DNA of 15,233 nucleotides from Propionibacteriaceae bacterium (lineage in GTDB: Bacteria > Actinomycetota > Actinomycetes > Propionibacteriales > Propionibacteriaceae). The number at the start of each line of letters is the position of its first letter. Position 1 is the first letter of the stretch. The position numbers were made by a program, and so were the translations under genes. The stretch covers positions 1 through 15,233 of the forward strand of contig DMIX01000233.1 of the NCBI GenBank assembly GCA_003451975.1, given 5' to 3'. Under the pieces are notes generated by a model. It worked only from the letters and a program-made list of their open reading frames with translations. It was not told where the DNA came from and made no database searches. Positions 1 through 7,321 of the stretch are shown here, piece by piece.

Positions 1-282
1 GTGTTGGGGTTGGTGCAACTCGGGGTGTGGCTGCATGCCCGCACCGTGGCTGGAGAAGCCGCTGCTACCGTCGCTGATCTGCAGGCCGCTGGGCTCAGCG
101 ACGCCCAAGCCGCCGGCGAACGGGTCGCCACCCAGGGCGGGCTGCACGCGGTACGCATCGTGACCGAGACCGGACAGGACGTCGTCGTCGTGACGGTGAG
201 TGCGCGGGCCCCACTGTTCTTCGATATCGGTCAGGGCGTGATCACCGAGCGGGCGGTGTCACCACGGGAGCAGTTGCGATGA
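1..282 (+). CDS. TadE-like pilus assembly protein, 5'-truncated by window edge
   Basis: This is the C-terminal 93 residues of a small pseudopilin-like protein of the Tad/Flp pilus type. The visible part opens with the end of a hydrophobic segment (LGLVQLGVWLHARTVAGEAA). An Ala-rich helix follows, then a beta-rich tail with a VVVVTVSARAPLFF stretch, which is the usual TadE layout. The GTG at base 1 is probably an internal codon, because a TadE protein should carry its EFALV-type N-terminal helix upstream of the window. The stop overlaps the next start as ATGA, so the two genes are translationally coupled and in one operon. The protein is expected in the cytoplasmic membrane, in the pilus assembly complex. 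The family call rests on the general pattern and on the clearer TadE-like neighbour. Confidence 0.6.
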   Translation: MLGLVQLGVWLHARTVAGEAAATVADLQAAGLSDAQAAGERVATQGGLHAVRIVTETGQDVVVVTVSARAPLFFDIGQGVITERAVSPREQLR

Positions 283-701
283 GACGACAACGAGGATCCC
301 TCGCCGTGGAGTTCGCCATCCTGGTACCCGCCCTCGTGCTGCTGTTCGGGCTGATCGTCGGCGGGGCTCGCACCTGGCTGGCACGCACCGGCGTCCAACA
401 CATGGCCGGTGCCGCAGCGCGGGCGGCGTCCTTGGAACGCTCGACCGATGCAGCCGAGCAGGCGGCAAACCGTCTCGCCGCCCAGCAGGCTCTGGCCAGC
501 GGAATGCGCTGCCAACCGCTCTCGGTCCAGCTCGATGCCCCCACGCTGTCTCAGCAGGCTGGAACCCCCGGACGGGTCACCGCCACGGTCGACTGCCAGG
601 TTCCGATGAGCGACATCGTGGTGCCCGGCTGGCCCGGCACCGTGATGGTCTCAGCGAGCGCGCAAGCGGTGGTGGACACCTATCGGGGGCGCACGCCATG
701 A
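279..701 (+). CDS. TadE/TadG-like pilus assembly protein
   Basis: A 140-aa protein with the classic TadE N-terminus. A short basic start (MRRQRGS) leads into LAVEFAILVPALVLLFGLIV, a single transmembrane helix at about residues 8-32 that carries the conserved Glu. An amphipathic helix follows (ARTGVQHMAGAAARAAS), then a variable exported domain with Cys residues in MRCQP and VDCQVP that could form a disulfide. TadE-like minor pseudopilins are thought to act in Flp pilus assembly in the cytoplasmic membrane. The start overlaps the preceding stop by 4 bp, and the stop overlaps the next ATG by 4 bp, so this is the middle gene of a coupled three-gene segment. The family is well supported. TadE versus TadF/TadG cannot be decided here. 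Confidence 0.8.
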   Translation: MRRQRGSLAVEFAILVPALVLLFGLIVGGARTWLARTGVQHMAGAAARAASLERSTDAAEQAANRLAAQQALASGMRCQPLSVQLDAPTLSQQAGTPGRVTATVDCQVPMSDIVVPGWPGTVMVSASAQAVVDTYRGRTP

Positions 702-3514
702 CGCAACTACGAGGAATCCTTGCCGCGCTCGGCTTGCTGTTGAGTCTGGTAGGCGCGCCGTGGGCATTGCTGAGCTGGGGGCATCTGTCCTGGACGACGG
801 CCTCACTGCGCGCCGATGATGGCTCATTGCTGTTGGTCGCCCTCACCGTCATAGGCTGGCTGGCCTGGCTGGTTTTTGGCCTGGCCACGGCGGCAGAGAC
901 CGTCACGATGATCACCGGACGCCGTCACCAGCTACCCGGCCTGGGCGGAGTGCAGCAGTTGGCGTCCGGGTTACTGCTGATCATCATCGCCGCCCTCCCG
1001 CTTTCGACCGTGGCGCCCTCGGACGGTTCGACCGCTGTGACCACCGTCCCGATTCAGCCCCCAGCACCGGCCCCTGAGCCCACAACGACGGTGGCCATTG
1101 AAGCCGCGATTGACGACGCCCCCACTGAGGACTCGCTGCCCGCCGCGACGGACAGCTACACGGTGCGCGCCGGTGACGACCTGTGGAGCATCGCCGAACA
1201 CCACCTGGGCGACGGCCGACAGTGGCGGGCCATCGCCGCGGTGAATCCTGGCCTGACGGATCCCCTCAGCGAGCTCCGCGAAGGTACCTCGTTGAGACTG
1301 CCCACCCGCGCCGCGACCCTCAGCGCCCACCCCACCAAAGCCACCGAACACCCCTCCCGGATCACCGTCGCCCGCGGCGACACCCTCAGTGAGCTAGCAC
1401 TGGAACATCTGGGCAAGGCCGCTCGCTGGCCAAGGATCGCCCAGGCGAACGCCATCATCACCGATCCCGATCACATCGAGGTCGGCTGGCGGCTGGCCAT
1501 ACCCGGCATCCACCGAGACCATCAGGCGAGCGGAGGCTCTTCGGCAGCCCCGGATGCCGCACCACAGGCGGAATCCGCGCCCGAACCGCCACCGGACCTC
1601 GGCTCCCATCCGGTCGACCAGAGTCAGGATCCGGCGCCGGAATCACGGGGGGAATCGACGCCGAGCACTCCGCCGACCGTCACCGAGGACTCCTCGCACC
1701 CAGCACTTCCGCTCACTCTGGGTACCTTGGCCGCCACCGCGGTGGTGGGCACCTTGGAGTTGCGCCGGGCCCTGCGGCTGCGCGAACGCCCGCCCGGACG
1801 CTGCGAGCCCCCGGCCACTCCGGCTGCAGATCGGCTACGCACCGCGCTGCACGAGGCCCAGCGTCCCGATGCCATCGAGGCACTCACCGCCGTGCTGCAA
1901 CTCATTGCAGCCCACTGCCATCGCGAACGTCGACCAGCGCCGACTTTGGCTGCCATCCGACTATCGGCAGACCAGCTCACCGTCGAGTGGCACGGCTCTG
2001 CCGGGGCGCCACCACCAGGATTTGGCGGCGATGACGGCCAGTGGACTTTCGACATCACCCGCCCGATCATGACCGACGATCGACCCTGCCCGTATCCGGC
2101 GCTGGTGAGCCTGGGCGTCCGCGATGGCGAAACACTGTTAGTCGACGCTGAACAATCCGGCGTGCTCGGCGTCGCCGGATCACCGGATCAGCGCCGGGCC
2201 GCGCTGGCCGCCATGGCCGTGGAGTTGGCGTGCGCGCCGTGGAGTGCTGACACCCACCTGATCGTGTGCGGCCGTGACGCCGGACTGGTGAAACTCGCCG
2301 GCGAGGACCGCGTCCAGACCCTCGACGAGGCCGAGGCCCTAGAGCACCTCCGGCGTCACGTCGCCCGTCGACAGCTCTGGCTGGGAGACGCCACCGTGGG
2401 CGAGCTTCGCGTCGATCCGACTCGCGCCGAAGCGGTCTGTTCGACGGTGTTCTGCTTCCTTGACGGCTTGGACGACGCACTGATCGCTGAGATCGAGGAC
2501 CTCCTTGCCACCGCGCCGGTGGGCGTGGCGGTCATCGTCGCCACCGCGTCGTCCGCCGAAGCCCAGTGGCAGGTCGGTGGCCCCGACTCGCGACCCACCG
2601 GACACTTGGCCGGTCAGCCGGGGGAGTTGGCAGCTCATGTCATCGCTGAACCGGTGCGTCAGGCGCTGGCGGAACTTCTCACCCCCCACGAACTGGTGTC
2701 CGCCCCTTGGTGGGGTGAGGACAACGTGTATCAACTGCCGAACCGAGATGGGGAAGATGTGGACATCGTCAGACTGCTGCAGCCGGCCACCCACCCCCAT
2801 CTGCTCCTGATCGGTCCGGCCGAGTTGCAGAACCCCACCGGCCCTGAGCCGACCCGATCGCGTCAACAGCTGATCGAACTGTGCGCCTGGCTGGCCGAGC
2901 ACCCCGGCAGTAACGCCAGCCAGATGGCCTCCGGGCTGCTGGTCGCCGAAAGCACCCGGCGCTCCAATCTGAGCCGGTTGCGCACCTGGCTCGGTTCCGA
3001 TCCCGCTGGCGAGCCCTATCTGCCCGATGCCTACTCCGGACGCATCAGTCTGCACGTCGGCATCACCTCCGACTGGCAGCAACTCCAGGTGCTCCTCAAG
3101 CCGGGCATCACCCGGGTTTCTGATCGAGCGTTGATTGCCGCCTTGGAGTTGGTGCGCGGCGCGCCGCTGGCTGATGCCGCGCCGACCCAATGGCACTGGG
3201 CTGAGGAACTGCGCGTCAACATCTCCTCAGCGCTGCGTGACGTCGGAGTGGTTCTCACCGACCGGGCCCTGGCCAACCACGATCTCGACCTGGCGCGCTG
3301 GGCGGCCTCGCGAGCCTTGGTGGTGGCCCCCGACGACGAACTGCTGCTGTGCGCCCGACTGCGCACCGAACACCAAGCCGGCAACTCCACCGAAACCGAA
3401 CGCCTGGTCAACCACATCACCCGCCAGGCCCGCCTGCTCGGCGTCGACCTACTCCCCGAAACCATCGAACTGTGCCAACAAGTCATCGAAGGCCGCCTAC
3501 GCGCCCGCGCCTGA
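698..3514 (+). CDS. Multi-pass membrane protein with LysM, degenerate ATPase-like, winged-helix and BTAD regions
   Basis: A 938-aa protein. Hydrophobic segments lie at about 5-27, 44-66 and 86-105. A Pro/Ala/Thr-rich linker leads to two LysM repeats at about 153-201 (YTVRAGDDLWSIAEHHLG) and 220-268 (ITVARGDTLSELALEHLG), expected to bind peptidoglycan outside the cell. After a second Pro/Ser-rich linker, another hydrophobic segment (about 336-355) would return the chain to the cytoplasm. Residues 460-625 look like an FtsK/EccC-type ATPase fold without catalytic residues: the P-loop position reads GVAGSPDQRR, with no GKS/T. Residues 720-790 resemble a winged helix, and 808-935 a helical bacterial transcriptional activator (BTAD) domain. 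Proteins combining LysM and BTAD are known next to actinobacterial Tad loci. Its 4-bp overlap with the TadE-like gene puts it in the pilus operon. A role in sensing the cell wall or controlling pilus expression is inference. Confidence 0.8.
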   Translation: MTQLRGILAALGLLLSLVGAPWALLSWGHLSWTTASLRADDGSLLLVALTVIGWLAWLVFGLATAAETVTMITGRRHQLPGLGGVQQLASGLLLIIIAALPLSTVAPSDGSTAVTTVPIQPPAPAPEPTTTVAIEAAIDDAPTEDSLPAATDSYTVRAGDDLWSIAEHHLGDGRQWRAIAAVNPGLTDPLSELREGTSLRLPTRAATLSAHPTKATEHPSRITVARGDTLSELALEHLGKAARWPRIAQANAIITDPDHIEVGWRLAIPGIHRDHQASGGSSAAPDAAPQAESAPEPPPDLGSHPVDQSQDPAPESRGESTPSTPPTVTEDSSHPALPLTLGTLAATAVVGTLELRRALRLRERPPGRCEPPATPAADRLRTALHEAQRPDAIEALTAVLQLIAAHCHRERRPAPTLAAIRLSADQLTVEWHGSAGAPPPGFGGDDGQWTFDITRPIMTDDRPCPYPALVSLGVRDGETLLVDAEQSGVLGVAGSPDQRRAALAAMAVELACAPWSADTHLIVCGRDAGLVKLAGEDRVQTLDEAEALEHLRRHVARRQLWLGDATVGELRVDPTRAEAVCSTVFCFLDGLDDALIAEIEDLLATAPVGVAVIVATASSAEAQWQVGGPDSRPTGHLAGQPGELAAHVIAEPVRQALAELLTPHELVSAPWWGEDNVYQLPNRDGEDVDIVRLLQPATHPHLLLIGPAELQNPTGPEPTRSRQQLIELCAWLAEHPGSNASQMASGLLVAESTRRSNLSRLRTWLGSDPAGEPYLPDAYSGRISLHVGITSDWQQLQVLLKPGITRVSDRALIAALELVRGAPLADAAPTQWHWAEELRVNISSALRDVGVVLTDRALANHDLDLARWAASRALVVAPDDELLLCARLRTEHQAGNSTETERLVNHITRQARLLGVDLLPETIELCQQVIEGRLRARA

Positions 3515-3519
3515 CCACC

Positions 3520-4470
3520 TCAGAACAGACTCAACCCCAACCGCTCAACCAACATCATCGTCGCCCGCGCGCCTCGCACGGTGTTGGCCGCAGCATCCAA
3601 CAGCGGCGAGAAACCACCGATCGCACCACGGCCGGGAATCACGGTCACGATGCCGCCACCCAACCCGGTCTTGGCCGGTAAACGCACCTGATACAGCCAC
3701 TCACCGCTGGTGTCGTACAACCCGGAAGTGATCATCACCGCCAACACCGGAGCACACACCTCAGCCGGAACCACCTGCACCCCGGTCACCGGGTTGCGCC
3801 CCCCATTGGCCAGCGTGGCACCCATGACCGCCAGATCCGAGGCGGTGGTGCTCACACACGACTGCCGGGTATAGAGCTCCAGCGCATCATCAGGGCCACC
3901 GACCAGCAGGCCTCGGTCAGCCAACGCGTTGGCCAACTCCCGGTTTCGCACATTGGTGGCCGAGACGTTCTCGTACAGGGCCTGGTCGAGTTCCAACGGC
4001 CGTCCGGCGAAGGCGCTCAGTCCGGCGAGAAGCTGCGTCCACTGTGCCTCACGGTCGTCGCCGGGCAGCCGGGTACAGGTGGCGATCGCCCCGGCGTTGA
4101 CCATCGGATTGGTGCGGCCATCAGGCCCCGTCCGCACCGGGGTGGGGTCGTTGTAGGCCCCGCCAGTGGCGTTGAGGCCGATCTCAGCCCCGACCCGATC
4201 GACGCCGATCGCCGCACACACCAACGCGAAGGTGAACGGCTTGGCCGTGCTCATCAGCCCGAAACCGACCTCCACATCACCCCGGCTCCAGTGCTGCCCA
4301 GCGCCATCGACCACGGTGAGCCCGAACAGGTGGGGATCAACCCCGGTCATCACTGGGTAGGAGGTCGGCAAAGCGCCGTCGTTGTCGTCAAATTCTGCTT
4401 GATAGGCGGCCTGAAGGGCCTGCTCGACCACGGACGGTGCGCCCAGTAGGTCGGTCAAAGACGGTGTCAT
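3520..4470 (-). CDS. glsA: Glutaminase (GlsA family)
   Basis: Hydrolyses L-glutamine to L-glutamate and ammonia in the cytosol; serine-dependent, beta-lactamase-like fold. From the chosen ATG the protein is 316 aa, near the usual 300-310. The catalytic Ser-x-x-Lys is seen as STAK (Ser74, Lys77). Other family signatures follow in order: NPMVNAGAIA, YENVSATNVRN (the Glu and Asn that bind substrate), YTRQSCVSTTASDLAVMG, MGATLANGG, GLYDTSGEWLY with its Tyr, and KTGLGGGIVTVIPGRG. The active site therefore looks complete. I chose the ATG at 4470 because TAGCAT sits exactly 7 nt upstream and no Shine-Dalgarno is visible. An in-frame ATG at 4479 would add three residues. An extension to 4566 would run through the hairpin at 4510-4550 and is not family-like. 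The gene ends 5 nt from the convergent pilus-locus gene. Confidence 0.93.
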   Translation of the reverse strand: MTPSLTDLLGAPSVVEQALQAAYQAEFDDNDGALPTSYPVMTGVDPHLFGLTVVDGAGQHWSRGDVEVGFGLMSTAKPFTFALVCAAIGVDRVGAEIGLNATGGAYNDPTPVRTGPDGRTNPMVNAGAIATCTRLPGDDREAQWTQLLAGLSAFAGRPLELDQALYENVSATNVRNRELANALADRGLLVGGPDDALELYTRQSCVSTTASDLAVMGATLANGGRNPVTGVQVVPAEVCAPVLAVMITSGLYDTSGEWLYQVRLPAKTGLGGGIVTVIPGRGAIGGFSPLLDAAANTVRGARATMMLVERLGLSLF

Positions 4471-4477
4471 GCTCGGC

Positions 4478-4483
4478 ATGCTA
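4478..4483 (-). promoter_or_regulatory. Candidate -10 hexamer of glsA (leaderless)
   Basis: TAGCAT on the minus strand, followed by 7 nt and the ATG at 4470. This fits an actinobacterial TANNNT -10 box with transcription starting at or near the A of the ATG. No good -35 is visible. The call is supported mainly by the same spacing at three other genes in the window. Confidence 0.4.
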
Positions 4484-4509
4484 GCCGCGCTCGGCCACGA
4501 TAGGCGACG

Positions 4510-4550
4510 CTCATCGGGCGGTGGGGAGGAGAGTTCCACCGCCCGATGAG
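4510..4550 (-). terminator. 15-bp perfect hairpin, likely terminator of the AztD-like gene
   Basis: The arms at 4510-4524 (CTCATCGGGCGGTGG) and 4536-4550 pair perfectly around an 11-nt loop. It lies about 50 nt past the stop of the AztD-like gene (4599) and upstream of the glsA promoter, so it separates two genes on the same strand. No T-run follows, but U-poor hairpin terminators are common in actinobacteria. A regulatory protein site is an alternative. Confidence 0.6.
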
Positions 4551-4598
4551 GGGACCGACCGGGCATTCGAAACGGTCGGAGTCTCGCGAATGCGCAGG

Positions 4599-5849
4599 CT
4601 AGCTGTGCTCGAGCAACACCAGGCGAGTGGGCTGGCCACCCACCCGAGCGATGCGCAGAATGCGACGTCCGTCCAGGCTGACCGACAACACGCGGCCGGT
4701 GGACGGAACGCTCACATAGATCCGGTCACTGGCCACCGCAAGATCAGGATTGGTGGCCTCGCTGGTGGTCTCCTCCTCGCTCAATCGGAGCGAGGACATC
4801 ACCTTTCGCTCGCGGAGCAGAGCACCGGTGGTGGCATCACGGACCTGGAGATATCCCTGGTAGGTGAGCACGTACAGACGTCCGGTCGACGCGGCCAAAG
4901 ACGTTGCCAGTTCATTGCGCGGAGCCCAGCGAGAACCCAGCGGGACCGCGGTGATGCTGACCTTCCCGGCATCGCTCACGACTCGATCCAGGCTGGTCTT
5001 GCCACCGTTGGTAGCCCACAACACGTCCCGGCCGGCGCTGTCGGTGGCTCCGGCATAGACCGAGCCATCGCGGTCGGCGGTGGGGTAGGCGATCAACTGT
5101 GAGGCGCCGTCATTGGGATCGGCCGGGGCGACCAGGATTCCGGTGCTGCAGGCGAACAGCACCGCATCGCCGGTGGTGGTCGCCGCTCCGCCGTGCAGTC
5201 CGGGGCAGCGTCCATCACTGGCGAGGGTGCGCCCGGAGGCAGTGTCGATGACCGCGGTGTTGCCAGCGGTGGACCCCACGTGAAGCAACTCAGCACCATC
5301 GACCGACACCTTGACGAAGGTGTAGTGGCCGGGTTGTCCAAGTTTGATGGTGCCCGCCTCTGCCGACCCGAGGCCAGAGATGGCGGACGGGTTGAGGAGC
5401 TGCAACTGCCCGGTTGCCTCCATCGACAGCCCGATCTTGCCCTGCACTTCCGGCAGGTGACCATCGTGAACGCCCCCGGCAGACATCGTCGCCCAGGTAC
5501 GCGCCACGTAGGGCCGGACAGCGATTCCGGTGTTCTCGTCGAAGGCGGTGTCGATCATGGTGACGTGGTCGACGTCGGTGTTGCGTCCGCGGATCGCGAA
5601 GGCCACGTGACCGTCCTCCGAGCGAGCCAAGCTGATGGGAGACGGTGGCGTCGACAGCCGCTCGCGCACCACACCATCGTCGAGGACGATGATGTCTCCG
5701 GTGTCGGTGTCGGAGATCAGCAGGCGTTGCTCGACTCGCCAACTCTCCGGAGTACGTTGCGAGGACTCGTGCGCGAAGGCAGCCGTCAGGCCGCCAGCCA
5801 ACATCAGGGGCACCGTGAGGGTGAGCGTGATCAGGGTAGGTCGCTTCAT
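4599..5849 (-). CDS. aztD: Exported beta-propeller protein, AztD-like zinc metallochaperone
   Basis: From the ATG at 5849 this is a 416-aa secreted protein. A signal peptide (MKRPTLITLTLTVPLMLAGG...AFA) would be cut near residue 26, leaving His27 as the new N-terminus. The body is a run of WD/YncE-like propeller blades (for example LLISDTDTGDIIVLDDG and LLHVGSTAGNTAVIDTASG). Possible metal ligands are HDGH (128-131), His175, His190 and His219 in CPGLHGG (215-221). Cys215 and Cys234 could form a disulfide. From memory, the CPGLHG...C region resembles AztD, the periplasmic zinc chaperone that hands zinc to the AztC binding protein of an ABC importer. No aztABC genes are in the window. A Zur-like palindrome in the promoter supports a zinc role. 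An unrelated propeller lipoprotein-type function cannot be excluded. I reject the in-frame extension to 5927 because it crosses the promoter. Confidence 0.6.
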   Translation of the reverse strand: MKRPTLITLTLTVPLMLAGGLTAAFAHESSQRTPESWRVEQRLLISDTDTGDIIVLDDGVVRERLSTPPSPISLARSEDGHVAFAIRGRNTDVDHVTMIDTAFDENTGIAVRPYVARTWATMSAGGVHDGHLPEVQGKIGLSMEATGQLQLLNPSAISGLGSAEAGTIKLGQPGHYTFVKVSVDGAELLHVGSTAGNTAVIDTASGRTLASDGRCPGLHGGAATTTGDAVLFACSTGILVAPADPNDGASQLIAYPTADRDGSVYAGATDSAGRDVLWATNGGKTSLDRVVSDAGKVSITAVPLGSRWAPRNELATSLAASTGRLYVLTYQGYLQVRDATTGALLRERKVMSSLRLSEEETTSEATNPDLAVASDRIYVSVPSTGRVLSVSLDGRRILRIARVGGQPTRLVLLEHS

Positions 5850-5856
5850 GGTGGGT

Positions 5857-5884
5857 ATCTTATGAGAATGGTTCTCATTTGCAA
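5857..5884 (-). promoter_or_regulatory. Promoter of the AztD-like gene (-35 TTGCAA, -10 TAAGAT)
   Basis: On the minus strand TTGCAA (5879-5884) is separated by 16 nt from TAAGAT (5857-5862). The ATG at 5849 follows after 7 nt, so the transcript is probably leaderless. The spacer is almost entirely occupied by the palindrome described separately. Confidence 0.55.
5862..5878. promoter_or_regulatory. Zur-like operator palindrome
   Basis: ATGAGAA-TGG-TTCTCAT is a perfect 7-3-7 inverted repeat. Its core TGAGAATGGTTCTCA resembles actinobacterial Zur boxes of the TGAAAATNATTTTCA type, as I recall them. It fills the spacer between the -35 and -10 boxes of the AztD-like gene, the right place for a repressor to block RNA polymerase. 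Other Fur-family repressors could use a similar site. Confidence 0.55.
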
Positions 5885-5927
5885 CTTGGCGTGCTTGGTG
5901 TCGTCGAAACGGCACCACCGGGCGCAC

Positions 5928-5933
5928 TAGGGT
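5928..5933 (+). promoter_or_regulatory. Candidate -10 hexamer of cobU (leaderless)
   Basis: TAGGGT, 7 nt and then the ATG at 5941. No Shine-Dalgarno sequence is visible before the ATG, and no convincing -35 is seen. The placement leaves no 5' leader that could hold a cobalamin riboswitch. Confidence 0.4.
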
Positions 5934-5940
5934 TCACCTC

Positions 5941-6465
5941 ATGGCACGAATCCTGGTCACCGGTGGCGTACGCAGCGGCAAGTCCCGCCATGCCGAGTCG
6001 TTGCTGCCCAGCGATGCGCCGGTGACCTACCTCACCCCGGGCTATCCCGCTGATTACGACCCAGAGTGGGCCGCCCGCGTCGCGGCGCACCGGCTGCGAC
6101 GTCCGCCAAACTGGTCGACGGTCGAGGCTCTTGATCTGGCCGCTGCACTCGCCGACATCGAGGGGCCGGTACTAATCGACTGTCTGGGCACCTGGCTCAC
6201 CCGCCTGATCGACTCGTGGCAAGCCTGGGACGCCGGCGAAGCCGAGTTGGCCGACAGGGTCGGTGCGGCCACCACCGAGTTGGTCAATGCTGTTGCCGGC
6301 CATGCCGATGTCGTCATCGTGACCAACGAAGTCGGTTGGGGCGTCGTGCCCGACCACCGCGCCGGCCGGATCTTCGCCGACAACCTCGGACGCATCAACC
6401 AGGCCGTCGCCGGAGTCTGCGACGACGTGATCTTGATGGTCGCCGGGCGTCCGCTGCACGTGTAG
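5941..6465 (+). CDS. cobU: Adenosylcobinamide kinase / adenosylcobinamide-phosphate guanylyltransferase (CobU/CobP)
   Basis: A 174-aa cytosolic enzyme of lower cobalamin synthesis. It phosphorylates adenosylcobinamide and then transfers GMP to give adenosylcobinamide-GDP, the substrate of CobS. The P-loop is GGVRSGKS at residues 8-15. The RVAAHRLRRPPNWSTVEA segment holds His50, the position guanylylated in this family. The region LIDCLGTWLTRL and the C-terminal block VIVTNEVGWGVVP...RIFADNLGRINQAVA...VAGRPLHV are characteristic. Length is normal for the family. The gene stands alone on the plus strand and converges with cobS-cobT, which complete the same pathway. It diverges from the AztD-like gene with 91 nt between the start codons. 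Confidence 0.95.
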   Translation: MARILVTGGVRSGKSRHAESLLPSDAPVTYLTPGYPADYDPEWAARVAAHRLRRPPNWSTVEALDLAAALADIEGPVLIDCLGTWLTRLIDSWQAWDAGEAELADRVGAATTELVNAVAGHADVVIVTNEVGWGVVPDHRAGRIFADNLGRINQAVAGVCDDVILMVAGRPLHV

Positions 6466-6477
6466 CTGCCGGTGGGG

Positions 6478-6495
6478 GCTTCGACAAGCTCAGCC
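6478..6495. repeat. Short interspersed-type repeat between cobU and cobS
   Basis: The stretch GCTTCGACAAGCTCAGCC lies in the 94-nt gap between the convergent cobU and cobS. From memory, near-identical short sequences recur in intergenic regions of some actinobacterial genomes. Only one copy occurs in this window, so its repeated nature is not shown here. It contains a 4-bp GCTT/AAGC hairpin. No clear terminator is seen in this gap. Confidence 0.3.
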
Positions 6496-6559
6496 AACGT
6501 AAAAGCGGAACGACGCAGCACCACCACCGTGCCCCGCGCTTACCGAAGGGCCGGCTCCG

Positions 6560-7321
6560 TCAAGCAATGGCTGCGCCGAGGAGGAGGACTGCGGCGGCGA
6601 GCTCGACTTGGGCGCCGAGGACGTCGCCGGTGATGCCGCCGAAGCGTTTGACGGCGGTCAGGGTCAGCGCTGCGGACACGACGGCGGCGAGCACGACTGC
6701 ACTGATCGGCCACCAATACGGTTGACCGGTCAACACCGCCGACGCTGTGACTGCAGCACCGGCCAGCAGCCAGCCAGCAATCAGCGCCACAAGCGGCACA
6801 CTGCCGGCAACGAGCGCGCCCAAGCCCTCCGGGCGCGCCGCCGGAATCTCAGCCAGGCAGCCGAACAGCAGCGCCACCCGGGACGCGGCCACCAGCACCG
6901 CAAGGTAGAGCCAGCCCCAGGGGCGGGCTACCACCACACCGGCGGCCAACACCTCGGCAACCAGCACCAGAATCAGCGCCGTCGCACCCATCGGACCGAT
7001 GTCACCGGCCTTCATGACGTGCAATGCACCCTCGACGTCCCTGCCACTCCCGAGCGCATCGACAGTGTCGGCCAAACCATCCAGATGCATCGCCCGGGTT
7101 CCCAGCGCCACCACTGCGATACTCACCACGCCCGCAAGCGCAATCGGCATCCCGATCACCTGCGCACCCCAACCAGCAAGCCCGGCCAGCACCGTCACTG
7201 GCAGCACCACCAACGAGGCCATCAGCATCGCGCGACGGGCCACCGAGGCGTTCAGGTCGGCGGGCGGACGCACCGGAATGATCGTCAACAACCCCAGGGC
7301 AAGCCTCGTCCCAGCGAACAT
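6560..7321 (-). CDS. cobS: Adenosylcobinamide-GDP ribazoletransferase (cobalamin synthase)
   Basis: An integral membrane enzyme, 253 aa from the ATG at 7321, that joins adenosylcobinamide-GDP to alpha-ribazole (phosphate), the last assembly step of the cobalamin nucleotide loop. The signature RAMHLDGLADTVDALGSG, rich in Asp for metal binding, is followed by KAGDIGPMGATALIL. Several hydrophobic helices lie between, and the C-terminal KRFGGITGDVLGA motif is present. A GTG codon one triplet upstream (7322-7324) is an alternative start. The cobT stop overlaps: the minus strand reads GTGATG, so either start is coupled to cobT. The gene converges with cobU. Confidence 0.95.
   Translation of the reverse strand: MFAGTRLALGLLTIIPVRPPADLNASVARRAMLMASLVVLPVTVLAGLAGWGAQVIGMPIALAGVVSIAVVALGTRAMHLDGLADTVDALGSGRDVEGALHVMKAGDIGPMGATALILVLVAEVLAAGVVVARPWGWLYLAVLVAASRVALLFGCLAEIPAARPEGLGALVAGSVPLVALIAGWLLAGAAVTASAVLTGQPYWWPISAVVLAAVVSAALTLTAVKRFGGITGDVLGAQVELAAAVLLLGAAIA

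Noticed and set aside
1..3. GTG at the first base as a true gene start
   Set aside because: The frame is open to the window edge, and the protein lacks the N-terminal helix expected of a TadE-like protein, so the gene is more likely cut.
4471..4566. N-terminal extension of glutaminase to 4566
   Set aside because: It would run through the perfect hairpin at 4510-4550 and the proposed promoter, and the added residues do not look like glutaminase.
5850..5927. N-terminal extension of the AztD-like protein
   Set aside because: It crosses the promoter and palindrome and would bury the clear signal peptide starting MKRPTLI.
5193..5930. Long plus-strand open frame antisense to the AztD-like gene
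   Set aside because: The encoded protein has no recognisable domain or hydrophobic pattern and is rich in Arg/His/Gly, typical of a shadow frame in GC-rich DNA. The minus-strand product has a signal peptide and propeller repeats.
6466..6559. Terminator between the convergent cobU and cobS
   Set aside because: I found no stem longer than about 4 bp that would serve either gene.
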